Counted from the first letter of the stretch, positions 23,163 through 35,214 are shown. The stretch: DNA of 64,000 nt from Arctopsyche grandis (GCF_051622035.1 NC_135356.1:11766079-11830078); one strand, 5' to 3'. Notes: generated by a model not told the origin, from the letters alone. A program made the numbers and translations.

Positions 23163-23745
23163 TCAGACATTTTCGATAGGCTTTAGGTCTGGTGATTTGC
23201 CTGGCCAAGGAAGTAACCGGATATTATGGAAGGCCAGGAAGTTTTTTACTTTCTTGTTTGTGTACCATGGTGCATTATTTTGCATAAAATGGTTTGCTAT
23301 ACCTGCAGTCATAATGTCTACTATTGAAGGTAAAAAAACATTTTGCAGAGCAATCAGGTACTGATCCTGATGCATAGTCCCTTTGACAAAAAAGGGGACC
23401 TGGGTCAACTGAGCTTATGGTCCATATGTTATGGATGCCCAAATCGTAATTTTTGTTATTTTTACGATACAATCGTCTTAGAATGCTTCTTTGGCCCTTC
23501 TGCGAACAAATTCTCTAATTTGTGGAGAAATTACAACGCCTGATTCATCCGACAAATGAATTCTCGCTGTTTTCATACTCTGATGGCAAGAACTTGTGCT
23601 TTTCATATTGGGATAATCCACTACTGTGCCTTGGATCTTCTCATCGGCCATCTTTTAACAATATTTTAAATCAACTGACAGACGCGATTTTAAAAATATG
23701 TCAAAGCTAGATGCATTATTTTATATGTATTACTTTTTTGTGTTT
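23163..23745 (-). pseudogene. Tc1-like transposase relic (unit 1, fuller copy)
   Basis: The best preserved Tc1 relic here. On the minus strand, downstream to upstream, it keeps WPGKSPDLKPIENV, HFMQNNAPWYTNKKVKNFL and VKGTMHQDQYLIAL. In other frames further upstream come IREFVRRRAKE, and before it RIHLSDESG. At least two frameshifts lie between these blocks, so it cannot make transposase. Inverted repeats of the element were not found. The MITE at 23779 sits just beyond. Confidence 0.8.
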
Positions 23746-23778
23746 CCGAAGGTTTGAATTTTTATTAAACGACTTTAA

Positions 23779-23917
23779 CCCTTTGTGGCCCAACCTCTTT
23801 TTGCTTTTTTTCTCTGGTAACGCTAAAATCGAAGTGGTGTCGAAATCGAACCACTGGGACACTAGGGAAAAATATTGAAATTGTGGTCATTCCACGGCAC
23901 CACTGGGACACAAAGGG
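23779..23917. mobile_element. piggyBac-type MITE at TTAA (unit 1)
   Basis: 139 bp, with TTAA at 23775-23778 and 23918-23921 and the same CCCTTTGTG ends as the copy at 13362. Confidence 0.85.
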
Positions 23918-24140
23918 TTAAGCAAATGTCACATTCGTATGGTTTTTATCCAATGTGATTTGTTTTGTTTATCGTGAGGTCCTATTGTTGATCAAACGAC
24001 TTTTAACAAGTTTCACATTTATTCGATTTTTCCATTTTGACAGTCCCTTTGACAAAAAAGGGGCGAATGTATGGAAAGACATTCCATCCTTCTTATGATA
24101 TTGAAAAAATTATTGAGGACATGAAATTACATAATTTTTG

Positions 24141-25060
24141 CGCCACGCATTGCTGCTCACAACCTCGTCGACAGATTTCGTGCTTCCCCTCGGGCCTTCT
24201 CGTAAAATTGATATACGGACATCCGAATGCCGTAGCGTGTTGTGAGTTTCTCAATTAGTAGCTGGTAGTCGTCCTGCGTATCCCGTGGAAGCCGGCTGAC
24301 GAAGTTCATGGCCGCGCCACTCATTGCTGCACACAACCTCGTCGACAGATTTCGTGCTTCCCCTCGGGCCTTCATGTAGAATTGATACACAAACTTCCGA
24401 TTGCCGTAGCGTGTTGTGAGTTACTCAATTATTAGCTGGTAGTCGTCCTGCGTATCCTGTGGAAGCCGGCAGACGAAGTTCATGGCCGCGCCACTCATTG
24501 CTGCACACAACCTCGTCGACAGATTTCGTGCTTCCCCTCGGGCCTTCATGTAGAATTGATACACAAACTTCCGATTGCCGTAGCGTGTTGTGAGTTACTC
24601 AATTAGTAGCTGGTAGTCGTCCTGCGTATCCTGTGGAAGCCGGCAGACGAAGTTCATGGCCGCGCCACTCATTGCTGCACACAACCTCGTCGACAGATTT
24701 CGTGCTTCCCCTCGGGCTTTCTTGTAGAATTGATATACGGACTTCCGATTGCCGTAGCGTGTTGTGAGTTTCTCAATTAGTAGCTGGTAGTCGTCCTGCG
24801 TATCCTGTGGAAGCCGGCAGACGAAGTTCATGGCCGCGCCACTCATTGCTGCACACAACCTCGTCGACAGATTTCGTGCTTCCCCTCGGGCTTTCTTGTA
24901 GAATTGATATACGGACTTCCGATTGCCGTAGCGTGTTGTGAGTTTCTCAATTAGTAGCTGGTAGTCGTCCTGCGTATCCTGTGGAAGCCGGCAGACGAAG
25001 TTCATGGCCGCGCCACTCATTGCTGCACACAACCTCGTCGACAGATTTCGTGCTCCCTCA
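24141..25060 (-). repeat. 174-bp in-gene tandem repeat (gag), unit 1
   Basis: The word ATGGCCGCGCCAC recurs at 24308, 24482, 24656, 24830 and 25004, exactly 174 bp (58 codons) apart, with one more degraded partial unit below 24308. Each unit encodes part of a Ty3/Gypsy gag core: ARNLSTRLCAAMSGAAMNFV, then LPQDTQDDYQLLIEKLTTRYG, then SVYQFY. The period is a multiple of three, so the frame is kept. Units near 24420 and 24594 carry GAGTTACTC, which gives an in-frame TAA; the others carry GAGTTTCTC. Confidence 0.9.
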
Positions 25061-25674
25061 AGTCGAGCTGTGAATCGGAATCTCGCCAGAAATTCCTCCG
25101 AGGAACCTGACCCATCGTATGTCGGGATTATTATTCTCGTCCAGGCCCCCGTTGCGTGGCATCTGATTGCTGCTTTCAGTGCTAGAAGCCATCGTTCCAC
25201 TAGTCCATTTACCTGTGGGTGGTACGTCGTTGTCCTGTTGTGCTTCGTACCCAGCAGCTGGCTCAAGGCATTGAAAAGCTCACATTCGAACTGTCTCCTT
25301 TGATCAGTCGTAATCGTTTCTGGGCTTCCAAAACGGGCCAGCCCTACAACGAATGTTTTGCCTCTGTTTCCGCTTTTATGTCCGGGATTGGGATGGCTTC
25401 CGACCATCGTGTGTAGCGGTCCACACATGTCAAGATGTATGTGTGTCCATTGGATGGTGGTAATGGTCCCACTATGTCCACATGAGCATGAGCGAACCTT
25501 GATGTTGGCGTGGTGAAAATTCCTATCGGTGTCTGTGTATGACTCGTGGTTTTTGCTCTCTGGCAACTCGTACAGGTCCGTGTCTTGATCTTGACCTCGA
25601 TCCATTTTACGATGTGTAGGTAAGAAGGAGACTTTGACGCCTGTCTCGCTCTCCTCCTTTTTTTCGTTCAGCAC
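24595..25674 (-). CDS. Chimeric Gypsy integrase-gag ORF (359 codons, unit 1)
   Basis: One open frame with an unusual order. Residues 1-105 are out of frame for integrase. In another frame the same DNA encodes the zinc-finger-to-core part: CTSCQRAK, then HVDIVGPLPPSNGH with the first catalytic Asp. From about residue 108 the ORF is in frame with the integrase core: LARFGSPETITTDQRRQFEC has the second Asp, and YHPQVNGLVERW has the Glu. At about residue 184 it passes straight into gag (PTYDGSGSSEEFLARFRF), then two and a half 58-residue repeats, and stops. In normal Gypsy elements gag comes first, so this is a rearranged fossil. It is an intact reading frame, but translation is unproven and integrase is broken. 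Confidence 0.7.
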   Translation of the reverse strand: MLNEKKEESETGVKVSFLPTHRKMDRGQDQDTDLYELPESKNHESYTDTDRNFHHANIKVRSCSCGHSGTITTIQWTHIHLDMCGPLHTMVGSHPNPGHKSGNRGKTFVVGLARFGSPETITTDQRRQFECELFNALSQLLGTKHNRTTTYHPQVNGLVERWLLALKAAIRCHATGAWTRIIIPTYDGSGSSEEFLARFRFTARLEGARNLSTRLCAAMSGAAMNFVCRLPQDTQDDYQLLIEKLTTRYGNRKSVYQFYKKARGEARNLSTRLCAAMSGAAMNFVCRLPQDTQDDYQLLIEKLTTRYGNRKSVYQFYKKARGEARNLSTRLCAAMSGAAMNFVCRLPQDTQDDYQLLIE

Positions 25675-26076
25675 TTAATACCGGTTTCTGGGGAGCTGTT
25701 GATATAGTTCTAAGTTAGAACAAAAATCTCTGCACCGGTGTCGACAACCATTTGACAACCGATCAACGGAATTGATAATTTATTAATAATTAAAATATTT
25801 AATTTTTTTGTATTAAAAATTCATCCGATCGCAATCATAATCATAATCTGTTAAGATGTATGCGGGATGCTTTGGATGTTTGAGACCGAAAGCAGATTGA
25901 GTCTTAAATAAAAACTAAGGAATGATTGGTTGTTTTATGATATCCTCAGACAGCAACCTCCTGACGTCAATCCTCAGGAATTTTCTCCTCCGGTTCCCAA
26001 GTGTTCTATCTCTGGATACTGTTTACTTTATCTACACACAGTATGTAGTAACAACAATATTCTGAAACAACTGGTT

Positions 26077-26583
26077 TCATGACTTTTTCGTTGAAATTTC
26101 GAAAACTCCGATTTTCCGCACGAAGTCCACTCCTAGCAGGACTTCGTCATGGATATCGGCCACGGCGAAATTTCACTTGATTATGATTATGATTTGCTCA
26201 TGCACTTGATCTTGACCTCGATCCATTTTACGATGTGTAGGTAAGAAGGAGACTTTGACGCCTGTCTCGCTCTCCTCCTTTTTTTCGTTCAGCACTTAAT
26301 ACCGGTTTCTGGGGAGTTGTTGATATAGTTCTAAGTTAGAACAAAAATCTCTGCACCGGTGTCGACAACCATTTGACACGGTATGTCACCAATCGTTGCC
26401 CGCCAATGTAAGCTCGCTGGGTGGTCCTCTCTCGCCTTTGAATGCCGCCAAATGCAATGCATGGCACATGGCATTCTGTCCATGGCACGAAGTAGCTCAG
26501 CTGTCGTCAGATCTCTTCGGTCGCCGACTATTTCTATTTCTTCGTTGCTCTGCTCATCTCCGATTCCACTTGACTGACACCAA
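26077..26583 (-). pseudogene. Gypsy primer site, gag start and protease remnant (unit 2)
   Basis: As in unit 1, but the DTG-containing piece and the LLG-hairpin piece are separated by the duplicated 26218-26350 segment, so the protease is further broken. Confidence 0.7.
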
Positions 26584-26899
26584 TGTTGCGTGGACGTGAG
26601 GTGGGGGCTTCCAGAATCGGAGAGAAAGACGCAGGAAGTTGTAGTAGCGGTTTATTGGTCTGCTCTCGTTGGCGCTCCAGGTCGGAATGCTTTCCAGACC
26701 GAGAGCGCCCCATATTTATACCCGTTGGGCACAATACACATACATGTAAACTATTGGTCGATGAGTGGGGCGATCCCATTGGCCGTTACATACGGCTTAT
26801 TCATTAGGCGAGGACATTTTTGCGCGAGCGAGAGATCAGGTGATCAGCGCTCGTAAGCCATTGGTCCACGAGCACCACCCACTCAATCTCTACGTTACA
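26584..26899 (-). mobile_element. Ty3/Gypsy LTR (unit 2)
   Basis: Copy of the 316-bp LTR with the unit-1 variants (TTTGCGCG, CACTCAATC). Confidence 0.85.
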
Positions 26900-28363
26900 T
26901 TATCAATAATAATTTCAGGTTCGTTGTCAAAATCATATAAAGAGTTATTACTTGGGAATTGATTATTATCGATTCATTCATTTTCAGAATCAGTAGAGCT
27001 GCAGAATTATTAATAATTAAAAATATATTTAATTTTTTTGAAAAAAAAAAAAACTCGTGCGATCGCAATCATAATCACAATCTGTTAAGATCTATGCGGG
27101 ATGCTTTGGATAATGTAATACATACAAGACGGTTTTTTTTTTTAAACCAGTGTGATCAGATCAATTTACAAACCTCATTTACGTTTCACTTACGATTCCA
27201 ATTCTGGAAAAAATTTGCCTCTTATCAGATCGTTTTCATACTTTGACACATTACTCATTTTGGTCATCAATTTAAGTAAATGGATCCTCCGCCATTACGA
27301 TAGAGATAAAATATCGTTTAAGACGCGTTTGAAGTTTGCAAATTTGAAATCTTGGTGACGTCTATGTAGTCTTTAGTTTTATACATAGATGGCGGTAGTA
27401 AGATAAAATTATTGGTATTTTTATTCAAAATAATAATTTTGATTATATGTATATTCAAATTTTTTATTATAATGTGGGTTTCGAGGGAACCAGGTTGTTC
27501 CTCCTCCACCAGTCATGACTGAATGACTGGAAGTCCTCCTATTTTTTGAGCTTCTGGTTTTACTTCGCCGTCGGTCCCGATTACCGTGGCGTTGTTCTTT
27601 ATCGAATATGACATTGGCGCCCGCTTCTGTGAGTCAGGACCGAATGACTGAGTGACAGCTCCAATGTCTCTTTGGGGTCGCCTCATCACTCCCCACCTTT
27701 CGTCTTGGTGACACATGATCGCGGCTTTAAGTTGCCCGTGGAACCTCTACCATCCCATTTGCTCCAGTCAACCTATTTAAATTTTTAAATAGTGTTCTCC
27801 AATTGTCGTCCTTGGTCGGCTAGTTTTGACGGCTAACAGTTAATTTTGCTAGTGCATAACGGTAAAAATATAATGGTAAAAATAACACTTTTTTCTACAT
27901 GTTTCGCCCGATGTTTGCGGGATGCTTTGGATAATTTTGTACATACATGACGGTTTTGCGCTCTTTTTTGTTTTTTAAAACCAGTCTGATCAGATCCTTT
28001 TTTTGATTATACATATGTATAATCAAATTTTTTAATATAATGTGGGTTTTGTGGGAACGACCGACATTATATGCGCAAGCGTTGGCCATGAGGCGCGTAT
28101 TTTTGACCAATAAATCATATACATATCCATGAGTATTTTTGAATTTTTTCGCGTTCGATTCATTAGGATATCCTTGTGGAATACAATAAATTTCAGATAT
28201 ATACTATTACTAGTAAGCAAATAGTTGAAAAACAACAATTTTGGGGTTGAGGAAAATTTTTTCGAATCAATAAGGATTTACATATATTTAATATACATAT
28301 AATATAAAATAATAATATTTAATATATAATATACAAGAAATAATTAAAATAAAGTACTTACCG
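26900..28363. other. AT-rich spacer (unit 2)
   Basis: Copy of 11134-12597. No gene seen. Confidence 0.4.
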
Positions 28364-28493
28364 TTGCCTGACGATGGTATACACATTTGAAGTACCGCCA
28401 TCCCAAAGGTCTGCTTCTACAGCGTGGGCAGAGTTCTGCTGTTAAATTTATGGCGAATGCAAAGAGCTTCAATAACTTTTTTAATATAATTTC
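28364..28493. repeat. R130 module (unit 2)
   Basis: Copy of 12598-12727. Confidence 0.7.
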
Positions 28494-28699
28494 TAAATGT
28501 CGGTGTGACTGCAATATTAAAGCATGTGCTACGCGAATGTACTTCTGACAAATTGTTTACCGTAAGTTTGTTTTGTGACAATCTGCCCAGTACGCGGCTT
28601 TTTTTCCATTGACAGATTTTGCAATACTTTTATTATCTATCTACCGCCACCCACATAATCTCAACGTTAAAGTACTCTTTATTTTAAATTTTAAAAGCT

Positions 28700-29282
28700 T
28701 CAGACATTTTCGATAGGCTTTAGGTCTGGTGATTTGCCTGGCCAAGGAAGTAACCGGATATTATGGAAGGCCAGGAAGTTTTTTACTTTCTTGTTTGTGT
28801 ACCATGGTGCATTATTTTGCATAAAATGGTTTGCTATACCTGCAGTCATAATGTCTACTATTGAAGGTAAAAAAACATTTTGCAGAGCAATCAGGTACTG
28901 ATCCTGATGCATAGTCCCTTTGACAAAAAAGGGGACCTGGGTCAACTGAGCTTATGGTCCATATGTTATGGATGCCCAAATCGTAATTTTTGTTATTTTT
29001 ACGATACAATCGTCTTAGAATGCTTCTTTGGCCCTTCTGCGAACAAATTCTCTAATTTGTGGAGAAATTACAACGCCTGATTCATCCGACAAATGAATTC
29101 TCGCTGTTTTCATACTCTGATGGCAAGAACTTGTGCTTTTCATATTGGGATAATCCACTACTGTGCCTTGGATCTTCTCATCGGCCATCTTTTAACAATA
29201 TTTTAAATCAACTGACAGACGCGATTTTAAAAATATGTCAAAGCTAGATGCATTATTTTATATGTATTACTTTTTTGTGTTT
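28700..29282 (-). pseudogene. Tc1-like transposase relic (unit 2)
   Basis: Copy of 23163-23745 at offset 5,537, with the same translated fragments. Confidence 0.8.
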
Positions 29283-29315
29283 CCGAAGGTTTGAATTTTT
29301 ATTAAACGACTTTAA

Positions 29316-29454
29316 CCCTTTGTGGCCCAACCTCTTTTTGCTTTTTTTCTCTGGTAACGCTAAAATCGAAGTGGTGTCGAAATCGAACCACTGGGACACT
29401 AGGGAAAAATATTGAAATTGTGGTCATTCCACGGCACCACTGGGACACAAAGGG
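29316..29454. mobile_element. piggyBac-type MITE at TTAA (unit 2)
   Basis: Copy of 23779-23917, carried along by the array. Confidence 0.85.
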
Positions 29455-29677
29455 TTAAGCAAATGTCACATTCGTATGGTTTTTATCCAATGTGATTTGT
29501 TTTGTTTATCGTGAGGTCCTATTGTTGATCAAACGACTTTTAACAAGTTTCACATTTATTCGATTTTTCCATTTTGACAGTCCCTTTGACAAAAAAGGGG
29601 CGAATGTATGGAAAGACATTCCATCCTTCTTATGATATTGAAAAAATTATTGAGGACATGAAATTACATAATTTTTG

Positions 29678-30597
29678 CGCCACGCATTGCTGCTCACAAC
29701 CTCGTCGACAGATTTCGTGCTTCCCCTCGGGCCTTCTCGTAAAATTGATATACGGACATCCGAATGCCGTAGCGTGTTGTGAGTTTCTCAATTAGTAGCT
29801 GGTAGTCGTCCTGCGTATCCCGTGGAAGCCGGCTGACGAAGTTCATGGCCGCGCCACTCATTGCTGCACACAACCTCGTCGACAGATTTCGTGCTTCCCC
29901 TCGGGCCTTCATGTAGAATTGATACACAAACTTCCGATTGCCGTAGCGTGTTGTGAGTTACTCAATTATTAGCTGGTAGTCGTCCTGCGTATCCTGTGGA
30001 AGCCGGCAGACGAAGTTCATGGCCGCGCCACTCATTGCTGCACACAACCTCGTCGACAGATTTCGTGCTTCCCCTCGGGCCTTCATGTAGAATTGATACA
30101 CAAACTTCCGATTGCCGTAGCGTGTTGTGAGTTACTCAATTAGTAGCTGGTAGTCGTCCTGCGTATCCTGTGGAAGCCGGCAGACGAAGTTCATGGCCGC
30201 GCCACTCATTGCTGCACACAACCTCGTCGACAGATTTCGTGCTTCCCCTCGGGCTTTCTTGTAGAATTGATATACGGACTTCCGATTGCCGTAGCGTGTT
30301 GTGAGTTTCTCAATTAGTAGCTGGTAGTCGTCCTGCGTATCCTGTGGAAGCCGGCAGACGAAGTTCATGGCCGCGCCACTCATTGCTGCACACAACCTCG
30401 TCGACAGATTTCGTGCTTCCCCTCGGGCTTTCTTGTAGAATTGATATACGGACTTCCGATTGCCGTAGCGTGTTGTGAGTTTCTCAATTAGTAGCTGGTA
30501 GTCGTCCTGCGTATCCTGTGGAAGCCGGCAGACGAAGTTCATGGCCGCGCCACTCATTGCTGCACACAACCTCGTCGACAGATTTCGTGCTCCCTCA
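29678..30597 (-). repeat. 174-bp in-gene tandem repeat (gag), unit 2
   Basis: Same number and order of 174-bp units as at 24141-25060, including the two units with the TAA variant. Confidence 0.9.
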
Positions 30598-31211
30598 AGT
30601 CGAGCTGTGAATCGGAATCTCGCCAGAAATTCCTCCGAGGAACCTGACCCATCGTATGTCGGGATTATTATTCTCGTCCAGGCCCCCGTTGCGTGGCATC
30701 TGATTGCTGCTTTCAGTGCTAGAAGCCATCGTTCCACTAGTCCATTTACCTGTGGGTGGTACGTCGTTGTCCTGTTGTGCTTCGTACCCAGCAGCTGGCT
30801 CAAGGCATTGAAAAGCTCACATTCGAACTGTCTCCTTTGATCAGTCGTAATCGTTTCTGGGCTTCCAAAACGGGCCAGCCCTACAACGAATGTTTTGCCT
30901 CTGTTTCCGCTTTTATGTCCGGGATTGGGATGGCTTCCGACCATCGTGTGTAGCGGTCCACACATGTCAAGATGTATGTGTGTCCATTGGATGGTGGTAA
31001 TGGTCCCACTATGTCCACATGAGCATGAGCGAACCTTGATGTTGGCGTGGTGAAAATTCCTATCGGTGTCTGTGTATGACTCGTGGTTTTTGCTCTCTGG
31101 CAACTCGTACAGGTCCGTGTCTTGATCTTGACCTCGATCCATTTTACGATGTGTAGGTAAGAAGGAGACTTTGACGCCTGTCTCGCTCTCCTCCTTTTTT
31201 TCGTTCAGCAC
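30132..31211 (-). CDS. Chimeric Gypsy integrase-gag ORF (unit 2)
   Basis: Same 359-codon translation as 24595-25674. Confidence 0.7.
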   Translation of the reverse strand: MLNEKKEESETGVKVSFLPTHRKMDRGQDQDTDLYELPESKNHESYTDTDRNFHHANIKVRSCSCGHSGTITTIQWTHIHLDMCGPLHTMVGSHPNPGHKSGNRGKTFVVGLARFGSPETITTDQRRQFECELFNALSQLLGTKHNRTTTYHPQVNGLVERWLLALKAAIRCHATGAWTRIIIPTYDGSGSSEEFLARFRFTARLEGARNLSTRLCAAMSGAAMNFVCRLPQDTQDDYQLLIEKLTTRYGNRKSVYQFYKKARGEARNLSTRLCAAMSGAAMNFVCRLPQDTQDDYQLLIEKLTTRYGNRKSVYQFYKKARGEARNLSTRLCAAMSGAAMNFVCRLPQDTQDDYQLLIE

Positions 31212-31613
31212 TTAATACCGGTTTCTGGGGAGCTGTTGATATAGTTCTAAGTTAGAACAAAAATCTCTGCACCGGTGTCGACAACCATTTGACAACCGAT
31301 CAACGGAATTGATAATTTATTAATAATTAAAATATTTAATTTTTTTGTATTAAAAATTCATCCGATCGCAATCATAATCATAATCTGTTAAGATGTATGC
31401 GGGATGCTTTGGATGTTTGAGACCGAAAGCAGATTGAGTCTTAAATAAAAACTAAGGAATGATTGGTTGTTTTATGATATCCTCAGACAGCAACCTCCTG
31501 ACGTCAATCCTCAGGAATTTTCTCCTCCGGTTCCCAAGTGTTCTATCTCTGGATACTGTTTACTTTATCTACACACAGTATGTAGTAACAACAATATTCT
31601 GAAACAACTGGTT

Positions 31614-32120
31614 TCATGACTTTTTCGTTGAAATTTCGAAAACTCCGATTTTCCGCACGAAGTCCACTCCTAGCAGGACTTCGTCATGGATATCGGCCAC
31701 GGCGAAATTTCACTTGATTATGATTATGATTTGCTCATGCACTTGATCTTGACCTCGATCCATTTTACGATGTGTAGGTAAGAAGGAGACTTTGACGCCT
31801 GTCTCGCTCTCCTCCTTTTTTTCGTTCAGCACTTAATACCGGTTTCTGGGGAGTTGTTGATATAGTTCTAAGTTAGAACAAAAATCTCTGCACCGGTGTC
31901 GACAACCATTTGACACGGTATGTCACCAATCGTTGCCCGCCAATGTAAGCTCGCTGGGTGGTCCTCTCTCGCCTTTGAATGCCGCCAAATGCAATGCATG
32001 GCACATGGCATTCTGTCCATGGCACGAAGTAGCTCAGCTGTCGTCAGATCTCTTCGGTCGCCGACTATTTCTATTTCTTCGTTGCTCTGCTCATCTCCGA
32101 TTCCACTTGACTGACACCAA
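31614..32120 (-). pseudogene. Gypsy primer site, gag start and protease remnant (unit 3)
   Basis: Copy of 26077-26583. Confidence 0.7.
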
Positions 32121-32436
32121 TGTTGCGTGGACGTGAGGTGGGGGCTTCCAGAATCGGAGAGAAAGACGCAGGAAGTTGTAGTAGCGGTTTATTGGTCTGC
32201 TCTCGTTGGCGCTCCAGGTCGGAATGCTTTCCAGACCGAGAGCGCCCCATATTTATACCCGTTGGGCACAATACACATACATGTAAACTATTGGTCGATG
32301 AGTGGGGCGATCCCATTGGCCGTTACATACGGCTTATTCATTAGGCGAGGACATTTTTGCGCGAGCGAGAGATCAGGTGATCAGCGCTCGTAAGCCATTG
32401 GTCCACGAGCACCACCCACTCAATCTCTACGTTACA
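32121..32436 (-). mobile_element. Ty3/Gypsy LTR (unit 3)
   Basis: Copy of the 316-bp LTR with the same variants as units 1 and 2. Confidence 0.85.
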
Positions 32437-33900
32437 TTATCAATAATAATTTCAGGTTCGTTGTCAAAATCATATAAAGAGTTATTACTTGGGAATTGAT
32501 TATTATCGATTCATTCATTTTCAGAATCAGTAGAGCTGCAGAATTATTAATAATTAAAAATATATTTAATTTTTTTGAAAAAAAAAAAAACTCGTGCGAT
32601 CGCAATCATAATCACAATCTGTTAAGATCTATGCGGGATGCTTTGGATAATGTAATACATACAAGACGGTTTTTTTTTTTAAACCAGTGTGATCAGATCA
32701 ATTTACAAACCTCATTTACGTTTCACTTACGATTCCAATTCTGGAAAAAATTTGCCTCTTATCAGATCGTTTTCATACTTTGACACATTACTCATTTTGG
32801 TCATCAATTTAAGTAAATGGATCCTCCGCCATTACGATAGAGATAAAATATCGTTTAAGACGCGTTTGAAGTTTGCAAATTTGAAATCTTGGTGACGTCT
32901 ATGTAGTCTTTAGTTTTATACATAGATGGCGGTAGTAAGATAAAATTATTGGTATTTTTATTCAAAATAATAATTTTGATTATATGTATATTCAAATTTT
33001 TTATTATAATGTGGGTTTCGAGGGAACCAGGTTGTTCCTCCTCCACCAGTCATGACTGAATGACTGGAAGTCCTCCTATTTTTTGAGCTTCTGGTTTTAC
33101 TTCGCCGTCGGTCCCGATTACCGTGGCGTTGTTCTTTATCGAATATGACATTGGCGCCCGCTTCTGTGAGTCAGGACCGAATGACTGAGTGACAGCTCCA
33201 ATGTCTCTTTGGGGTCGCCTCATCACTCCCCACCTTTCGTCTTGGTGACACATGATCGCGGCTTTAAGTTGCCCGTGGAACCTCTACCATCCCATTTGCT
33301 CCAGTCAACCTATTTAAATTTTTAAATAGTGTTCTCCAATTGTCGTCCTTGGTCGGCTAGTTTTGACGGCTAACAGTTAATTTTGCTAGTGCATAACGGT
33401 AAAAATATAATGGTAAAAATAACACTTTTTTCTACATGTTTCGCCCGATGTTTGCGGGATGCTTTGGATAATTTTGTACATACATGACGGTTTTGCGCTC
33501 TTTTTTGTTTTTTAAAACCAGTCTGATCAGATCCTTTTTTTGATTATACATATGTATAATCAAATTTTTTAATATAATGTGGGTTTTGTGGGAACGACCG
33601 ACATTATATGCGCAAGCGTTGGCCATGAGGCGCGTATTTTTGACCAATAAATCATATACATATCCATGAGTATTTTTGAATTTTTTCGCGTTCGATTCAT
33701 TAGGATATCCTTGTGGAATACAATAAATTTCAGATATATACTATTACTAGTAAGCAAATAGTTGAAAAACAACAATTTTGGGGTTGAGGAAAATTTTTTC
33801 GAATCAATAAGGATTTACATATATTTAATATACATATAATATAAAATAATAATATTTAATATATAATATACAAGAAATAATTAAAATAAAGTACTTACCG
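32437..33900. other. AT-rich spacer (unit 3)
   Basis: Copy of 11134-12597. No gene seen. Confidence 0.4.
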
Positions 33901-34030
33901 TTGCCTGACGATGGTATACACATTTGAAGTACCGCCATCCCAAAGGTCTGCTTCTACAGCGTGGGCAGAGTTCTGCTGTTAAATTTATGGCGAATGCAAA
34001 GAGCTTCAATAACTTTTTTAATATAATTTC
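33901..34030. repeat. R130 module (unit 3)
   Basis: Copy of 12598-12727. Confidence 0.7.
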
Positions 34031-34236
34031 TAAATGTCGGTGTGACTGCAATATTAAAGCATGTGCTACGCGAATGTACTTCTGACAAATTGTTTACCGT
34101 AAGTTTGTTTTGTGACAATCTGCCCAGTACGCGGCTTTTTTTCCATTGACAGATTTTGCAATACTTTTATTATCTATCTACCGCCACCCACATAATCTCA
34201 ACGTTAAAGTACTCTTTATTTTAAATTTTAAAAGCT

Positions 34237-34819
34237 TCAGACATTTTCGATAGGCTTTAGGTCTGGTGATTTGCCTGGCCAAGGAAGTAACCGGATATTA
34301 TGGAAGGCCAGGAAGTTTTTTACTTTCTTGTTTGTGTACCATGGTGCATTATTTTGCATAAAATGGTTTGCTATACCTGCAGTCATAATGTCTACTATTG
34401 AAGGTAAAAAAACATTTTGCAGAGCAATCAGGTACTGATCCTGATGCATAGTCCCTTTGACAAAAAAGGGGACCTGGGTCAACTGAGCTTATGGTCCATA
34501 TGTTATGGATGCCCAAATCGTAATTTTTGTTATTTTTACGATACAATCGTCTTAGAATGCTTCTTTGGCCCTTCTGCGAACAAATTCTCTAATTTGTGGA
34601 GAAATTACAACGCCTGATTCATCCGACAAATGAATTCTCGCTGTTTTCATACTCTGATGGCAAGAACTTGTGCTTTTCATATTGGGATAATCCACTACTG
34701 TGCCTTGGATCTTCTCATCGGCCATCTTTTAACAATATTTTAAATCAACTGACAGACGCGATTTTAAAAATATGTCAAAGCTAGATGCATTATTTTATAT
34801 GTATTACTTTTTTGTGTTT
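34237..34819 (-). pseudogene. Tc1-like transposase relic (unit 3)
   Basis: Copy of 23163-23745, with the same translated fragments. Confidence 0.8.
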
Positions 34820-34852
34820 CCGAAGGTTTGAATTTTTATTAAACGACTTTAA

Positions 34853-34991
34853 CCCTTTGTGGCCCAACCTCTTTTTGCTTTTTTTCTCTGGTAACGCTAA
34901 AATCGAAGTGGTGTCGAAATCGAACCACTGGGACACTAGGGAAAAATATTGAAATTGTGGTCATTCCACGGCACCACTGGGACACAAAGGG
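34853..34991. mobile_element. piggyBac-type MITE at TTAA (unit 3)
   Basis: Copy of 23779-23917. Confidence 0.85.
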
Positions 34992-35214
34992 TTAAGCAAA
35001 TGTCACATTCGTATGGTTTTTATCCAATGTGATTTGTTTTGTTTATCGTGAGGTCCTATTGTTGATCAAACGACTTTTAACAAGTTTCACATTTATTCGA
35101 TTTTTCCATTTTGACAGTCCCTTTGACAAAAAAGGGGCGAATGTATGGAAAGACATTCCATCCTTCTTATGATATTGAAAAAATTATTGAGGACATGAAA
35201 TTACATAATTTTTG

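Larger units (their letters stand above)
16545..25131. repeat. 10.2-kb duplicated unit, copy B (merges into array)
   Basis: Repeat of copy A from 6316, with identical translated open frames over most of its length. It keeps the Tc1 segment and the gag array that copy A lost. From 20332 it is at the same time the first unit of the 5.5-kb tandem array. Confidence 0.9.
25759..31295. repeat. Array unit 2 (5,537 bp)
   Basis: Full unit. Relative to unit 1 it has GACGTCAATC (not GACGCCAATC) near 25965, TCCTCCGG (not TCCTGCGG) near 25987, and a 110-bp extra piece at 26218-26350 that duplicates the integrase upstream flank of 25600-25733. Confidence 0.9.

Noticed and set aside
24141..25060. CRISPR-like array
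   Set aside because: Regularly spaced repeats, but the whole 174-bp unit repeats with no unique spacers, and it encodes gag; the DNA is eukaryotic.
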